A DNA stretch of 64,000 bases from Bacillus sp. FJAT-22090. GTDB taxonomy: Bacteria; Bacillota; Bacilli; Bacillales_A; Planococcaceae. Where the stretch lies: contig NZ_VEBK01000013.1 of assembly GCF_007676755.1 (NCBI RefSeq), positions 1-64,000 on the forward strand. The letters run 5' to 3'. Below are positions 60,372 through 64,000 of this stretch, in pieces. The position numbers and the translations under genes are program-made. The stretch's first letter is position 1; every line of letters starts with the position of its first letter. The notes beneath the pieces are model-generated. The model ran no database searches, had not been told where the DNA came from, and saw nothing but the letters and a program-made list of their open reading frames with translations.

Positions 60372-61461
60372 TCGTTTTTTAGACAATTCTATTTCTAGTT
60401 GGATGGCGGGGGATGGCGAACATTCAGATATTGTCATGAGCACTAGAATTCGTTTAGCAAGAAACTTGAATGGATATCGCTTTCCTCTTGCATTTACTGA
60501 AGACGAAGCGCATAAAATTGACCAATCCGTTTCGGCTACACTTTTAGATGCCAACGAGGATTTACAGATGAATTTTTCTTCTATACAAATAAAAGACCTA
60601 TCGGAGTTAAGTCGCCAAGTACTTGTAGAAAAACATTTGATCAGTCCTAAATTAGCAAACTCTCCAATGACTGGTTCTGCCTTAATATCCGATGATGAGT
60701 CTGTGAGTGTAATGGTCAATGAAGAAGATCATATACGTATCCAATGCCTATTTCCAGGACTTCAAATTCAAGAAGCCTATAAACAAGCGGATACGATTGA
60801 TCGAATACTAGAAAATGAATTGCCATATGCTTTTGATGAACAATTTGGCTACTTAACAAGTTGTCCAACGAATACAGGAACTGGGCTGCGAGCATCTGTC
60901 ATGATGCATCTGCCTGCTTTGACAATGACAAAGCAAATGAATCGAATCATTACTATTATTTCTAGACTTGGAATGGTCGTAAGAGGAATCTATGGTGAAG
61001 GTAGTGAAGCGCTCGGAAATGTGTACCAAGTATCTAACCAAACAACACTTGGTAAATCAGAAGAAGACATAATTGCCGATCTTCAAAGCATAGCCGAACA
61101 AATTATTCAAAAAGAAAGAGAAGCAAGAGACGCACTATTAAAGCACTCGGCCAATACACTAGAGGATCGGTTATATCGTTCTTTAGGAACATTGTCATTT
61201 GCACGTATTATGGCAACAGAAGAAGCAGCGAAATGTTTATCCGACGTGCGCTTAGGAATAGATATGGGACTTATTGAAGATATAGATATGACCATTTTGA
61301 ATGAATGCATGGTCTTTATGCAACCGGGGTTTTTACAGCAATATGCTGGAACAACTTTAAATACTTCTGAACGGGATACGTTTCGTGCAAAGTTGTTGAG
61401 AGAACGGCTGCAAAAGGCAGATAAAACGAAAACAAAAGGAGAGAACTCGTATGATGTTTAA
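60361..61461 (+). CDS. mcsB: Protein arginine kinase McsB
   Basis: 366-residue protein of the phosphagen (ATP:guanido) kinase fold that phosphorylates arginines, marking proteins for ClpCP and acting on CtsR. The ATP-site segment [18 protein letters not shown] is near residues 25-42. [20 protein letters not shown] near 164-183 holds the conserved catalytic-loop cysteine. The start is ATG at 60361, after AGGAGGTG; in-frame codons back to 60310 lie inside mcsA with no site. Overlaps clpC by 11 bases. Confidence 0.94.
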   Translation: MSIDRFLDNSISSWMAGDGEHSDIVMSTRIRLARNLNGYRFPLAFTEDEAHKIDQSVSATLLDANEDLQMNFSSIQIKDLSELSRQVLVEKHLISPKLANSPMTGSALISDDESVSVMVNEEDHIRIQCLFPGLQIQEAYKQADTIDRILENELPYAFDEQFGYLTSCPTNTGTGLRASVMMHLPALTMTKQMNRIITIISRLGMVVRGIYGEGSEALGNVYQVSNQTTLGKSEEDIIADLQSIAEQIIQKEREARDALLKHSANTLEDRLYRSLGTLSFARIMATEEAAKCLSDVRLGIDMGLIEDIDMTILNECMVFMQPGFLQQYAGTTLNTSERDTFRAKLLRERLQKADKTKTKGENSYDV

Positions 61462-63901
61462 TCGATTTACGCAAAGATCGCAAAAGGTTTTACAATTAGC
61501 TCAAGAGGAAGCTATCCGCTTAAAGCACGAATCTATCGGCACAGAACATATATTGCTTGGTTTAATCCGAGAAGGTAGTGGTATTGCCGCAAAAGCATTA
61601 GAAGCGATTGAGGTGGATACGAAAGTTATTGAAGCGGGGATAGAAGAGTTAGTGGGCTCTGGTGCAGAAGACGTTGGTCCGATTGTCAACTACACACCAC
61701 GTGCGAAAAAAGTAATCGAACTTTCTGTAGATGAGTCTCGCAAGCTAGGACACTCTTATATTGGTACAGAGCATTTATTACTCGCTCTAATCAGAGAAGG
61801 AGAAGGCGTTGCAGCGAGAGTATTAAACAACGCAGGGGTTAGCCTCAATAAAGCTCGTCAACAAGTACTTCAATTACTAGGCAGTAACGATCAGTCGCAT
61901 GGAAATGCTAATAATAGCGCTGCCCCAGCAAGTACTCCTACATTAGATGGATTAGCGCGTGACTTAACACAAATTGCTAGAGAGGGTACTCTAGATCCAG
62001 TAGTTGGTCGTAGTAAAGAAATTACGCGTGTTATTGAGATTCTAGCACGTCGTACAAAAAATAATCCAGTATTAATTGGAGAGCCTGGTGTTGGGAAAAC
62101 AGCTATTGCTGAAGGTCTAGCACAGCAAATTGTACAAAACGAAGTACCGGAAATCTTGCGAGATAAACGAGTAATGACGCTTGATATGGGAACAGTTGTT
62201 GCTGGTACTAAATATCGCGGGGAATTTGAAGATCGCTTGAAAAAAGTGATGGATGAAATTCGCCAAGCAGGAAATGTTATCTTATTTATCGATGAGCTTC
62301 ATACCTTAATCGGTGCTGGTGGTGCTGAAGGAGCAATTGACGCTTCGAATATTTTAAAACCAGCACTTGCACGCGGGGAGATCCAATGTATTGGTGCAAC
62401 GACATTAGATGAATATCGAAAATACATTGAAAAAGATGCGGCATTAGAACGACGTTTCCAACCGATTCAAGTAGATGAGCCATCGGTAGACGAGGCAATT
62501 CAAATTATATATGGTTTACGTGACCGCTACGAAGCACATCACCGAGTGAAAATTACAGATGAAGCAGTAGAAGCAGCTGTTAAAATGTCAGATCGATATA
62601 TATCTGACCGCTTTTTGCCAGATAAAGCAATCGACTTGATCGATGAGGCCGGCTCTAAAGTCAGATTACGTTCTTATACAACACCTCCTAATTTAAAAGA
62701 ATTAGAGGCAAAACTAGAAGCGATCCGCTCGGAGAAAAATGCCGCTGTTCAAAGTCAAGAATTTGAAAAAGCTGCTTCTTTCCGTGACAAAGAACAAAAG
62801 CTAAAAGACGAATTAGAAAAAATGAAAAACAACTGGAAAGAAAAACAAGGAAAAGAAGAGTCAGAAGTAACAGTGGAAGATATTGCAGCAGTCGTTTCTA
62901 TGTGGACGGGGGTTCCGGTATCAAAATTAGCTCAAACAGAATCAGAAAAATTATTAAAACTAGAAGAAAAATTGCATGAACGAGTAATTGGTCAATCAGA
63001 AGCAGTAGATGCAATCTCTAGAGCAATTCGCCGTGCTCGTGCAGGTTTAAAAGATCCTAAACGTCCAATTGGATCATTCATTTTCCTTGGACCTACTGGT
63101 GTAGGTAAAACCGAGCTTGCCCGTGCACTTGCAGAAGTAATGTTTGGTGATGAAGATGCGATGATTCGTGTAGATATGTCTGAGTATATGGAAAAACACT
63201 CAACTTCTCGTCTTGTTGGTTCACCTCCAGGTTATGTGGGATTCGACGATGGTGGTCAACTAACAGAAAAAGTACGCCGTAAACCTTATTCTGTTGTTTT
63301 GTTAGATGAAATTGAAAAAGCACATCCAGATGTGTTTAATATCCTTCTACAAGTATTGGAAGACGGCCGACTAACAGATTCCAAAGGACGTACAGTAGAC
63401 TTCCGTAATACAGTTGTCATTATGACTTCTAACGTTGGAGCAGACGCGTTAAAATATAACAAACATGTTGGGTTTAACCTACAAGAAGGTGGCAAAACGG
63501 CTTATAAAGATATGAAAGGTAAAATGCTAGAAGAATTGAAAAAAGCATTCCGTCCTGAATTCTTGAACCGTTTAGATGAAATGATTGTGTTCCACTCGCT
63601 TGAGAGAGAACATCTAAAACAAATCGTTTCACTTATGACCGAACAATTAGCAAACCGTTTGAAAGAACAAGGTATCGAGCTTGAACTCACGGAAGCGGCT
63701 CAAGAGAAAATCACGACAGAAGGATTCGATCCTGCATATGGTGCCCGTCCGTTACGTCGAGCATTACAAAAACATGTAGAAGACCGACTATCAGAAGAAT
63801 TACTTAAAGGAGAAGTTCTAGCTGGTCAACACGTAGTATTTGATGTGGAAAACGACGAATTTGTCGTTCGCACAACTGCTGCAGCTGGAACAGAAAAGTA
63901 A
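61451..63901 (+). CDS. clpC: AAA+ unfoldase ClpC
   Basis: 816-residue Hsp100 unfoldase that feeds ClpP. Two Clp-N repeats (about 5-145) are followed by AAA-1 with Walker [10 protein letters not shown] (about 211) and Walker [10 protein letters not shown] middle UVR/coiled-coil domain ([19 protein letters not shown], about 435-455) comes next, then AAA-2 with GPTGVGKTE (about 546) and [17 protein letters not shown] lies in the region that carries the ClpP-binding loop. Starts MMFNRF, like B. subtilis ClpC (MMFGRF). Adaptors MecA and McsB act on the N and middle domains. Confidence 0.96.
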   Translation: MMFNRFTQRSQKVLQLAQEEAIRLKHESIGTEHILLGLIREGSGIAAKALEAIEVDTKVIEAGIEELVGSGAEDVGPIVNYTPRAKKVIELSVDESRKLGHSYIGTEHLLLALIREGEGVAARVLNNAGVSLNKARQQVLQLLGSNDQSHGNANNSAAPASTPTLDGLARDLTQIAREGTLDPVVGRSKEITRVIEILARRTKNNPVLIGEPGVGKTAIAEGLAQQIVQNEVPEILRDKRVMTLDMGTVVAGTKYRGEFEDRLKKVMDEIRQAGNVILFIDELHTLIGAGGAEGAIDASNILKPALARGEIQCIGATTLDEYRKYIEKDAALERRFQPIQVDEPSVDEAIQIIYGLRDRYEAHHRVKITDEAVEAAVKMSDRYISDRFLPDKAIDLIDEAGSKVRLRSYTTPPNLKELEAKLEAIRSEKNAAVQSQEFEKAASFRDKEQKLKDELEKMKNNWKEKQGKEESEVTVEDIAAVVSMWTGVPVSKLAQTESEKLLKLEEKLHERVIGQSEAVDAISRAIRRARAGLKDPKRPIGSFIFLGPTGVGKTELARALAEVMFGDEDAMIRVDMSEYMEKHSTSRLVGSPPGYVGFDDGGQLTEKVRRKPYSVVLLDEIEKAHPDVFNILLQVLEDGRLTDSKGRTVDFRNTVVIMTSNVGADALKYNKHVGFNLQEGGKTAYKDMKGKMLEELKKAFRPEFLNRLDEMIVFHSLEREHLKQIVSLMTEQLANRLKEQGIELELTEAAQEKITTEGFDPAYGARPLRRALQKHVEDRLSEELLKGEVLAGQHVVFDVENDEFVVRTTAAAGTEK

Positions 63902-63907
63902 GATTAC

Positions 63908-63943
63908 GGGCATTCCGAACCCAGTGGACGGAATGCCCTTTTT
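63908..63943 (+). terminator. Terminator after clpC
   Basis: Perfect 10-bp GC-rich stem (63908-63917 with 63929-63938), 11-base loop, run of T. It separates clpC from radA, which may still be reached by read-through. Confidence 0.85.
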
Positions 63944-63957
63944 ACATAGGAGGCACC

Positions 63958-64000
63958 ATGGCGAAGAAAAAAACGAAATTTATGTGTAATGCATGTGGTT
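63958..64000 (+). CDS. radA: DNA repair protein RadA, 5' end only
   Basis: The first 14 codons (MAKKKTKFMCNACG) run off the window edge. The start follows TAGGAGG. The CxxC zinc-finger beginning at residue 10 and the position after clpC match the conserved ctsR-mcsA-mcsB-clpC-radA order. RadA is a RecA-like branch-migration ATPase; its body is not visible here. Confidence 0.85.
   Translation, partial: MAKKKTKFMCNACG

Overview
The window looks like a low-GC, endospore-forming Firmicute of the order Bacillales. The evidence is strong AGGAGG-type ribosome binding sites, frequent TTG and GTG starts, U-tailed intrinsic terminators after most transcription units, a ctsR-mcsA-mcsB-clpC-radA block with a CtsR operator, a dppABCDE-ykfABCD block, and a CotD-like coat protein. 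A member of the Planococcaceae (Psychrobacillus, Sporosarcina or Lysinibacillus type) is my best guess, but the family is inferred and not proven. I saw no rRNA, tRNA, CRISPR array, prophage or intact insertion sequence.

Layout. 1-22 kb is ordinary chromosomal housekeeping and accessory DNA: YitT and DedA membrane proteins; an Rrf2 regulator with an NAD(P)-binding protein and a luciferase-like oxidoreductase; an aldehyde dehydrogenase with its DUF779 partner; a nitroreductase and an AlkD-type glycosylase; CAP and Cu/Zn-SOD surface proteins; a MarR-MFS efflux pair; an AlaX editing protein; a serine hydrolase run; a divergent MurE-like ligase; an ArsR-SRPBCC pair with twin operators; and an RluF-type pseudouridine synthase.

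22.8-36.1 kb is an ethanolamine utilization (eut) bacterial microcompartment locus on the + strand: sensor kinase and ANTAR antiterminator (eutW, eutV), permease eutH, shell genes eutS, eutL, eutM, eutN and a second eutM-like gene, eutP, the reactivase and lyase eutA, eutB, eutC, acetaldehyde dehydrogenase eutE, a PduL-type phosphotransacylase and a malate dehydrogenase. Ethanolamine enters through EutH, is split to ammonia and acetaldehyde by B12-dependent EutBC, is oxidised to acetyl-CoA by EutE and converted to acetyl-phosphate by PduL inside the shell. Two terminators, before eutH and before eutA, each overlap an ANTAR-type hexaloop hairpin. The locus has no alcohol dehydrogenase eutG and no adenosyltransferase eutT; a malate dehydrogenase closes the operon instead. 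EutE carries its encapsulation-like helix at the C-terminus.

36.1-45 kb is repeat-rich and gene-poor: a GC-rich dispersed palindromic element, a 21-bp tandem repeat that can be read as a 37-residue heptad-repeat peptide, a family of TTCAACTAA-type palindromes, decayed gene remnants, and genes for an S51 peptidase, FabZ, RtcB, CorA and a BCCT transporter.

45.1-54.6 kb is the dipeptide uptake and murein peptide recycling operon dppABCDE-ykfABCD. 54.6-59.2 kb holds a methyltransferase, an ABC exporter, and a second RsgA-type ribosomal GTPase preceded by a promoter, a 21-codon leader ORF and a perfect terminator, which looks like an undescribed ribosome-mediated attenuator. 59.3 kb to the end is the class III heat-shock operon ctsR-mcsA-mcsB-clpC followed by the start of radA.
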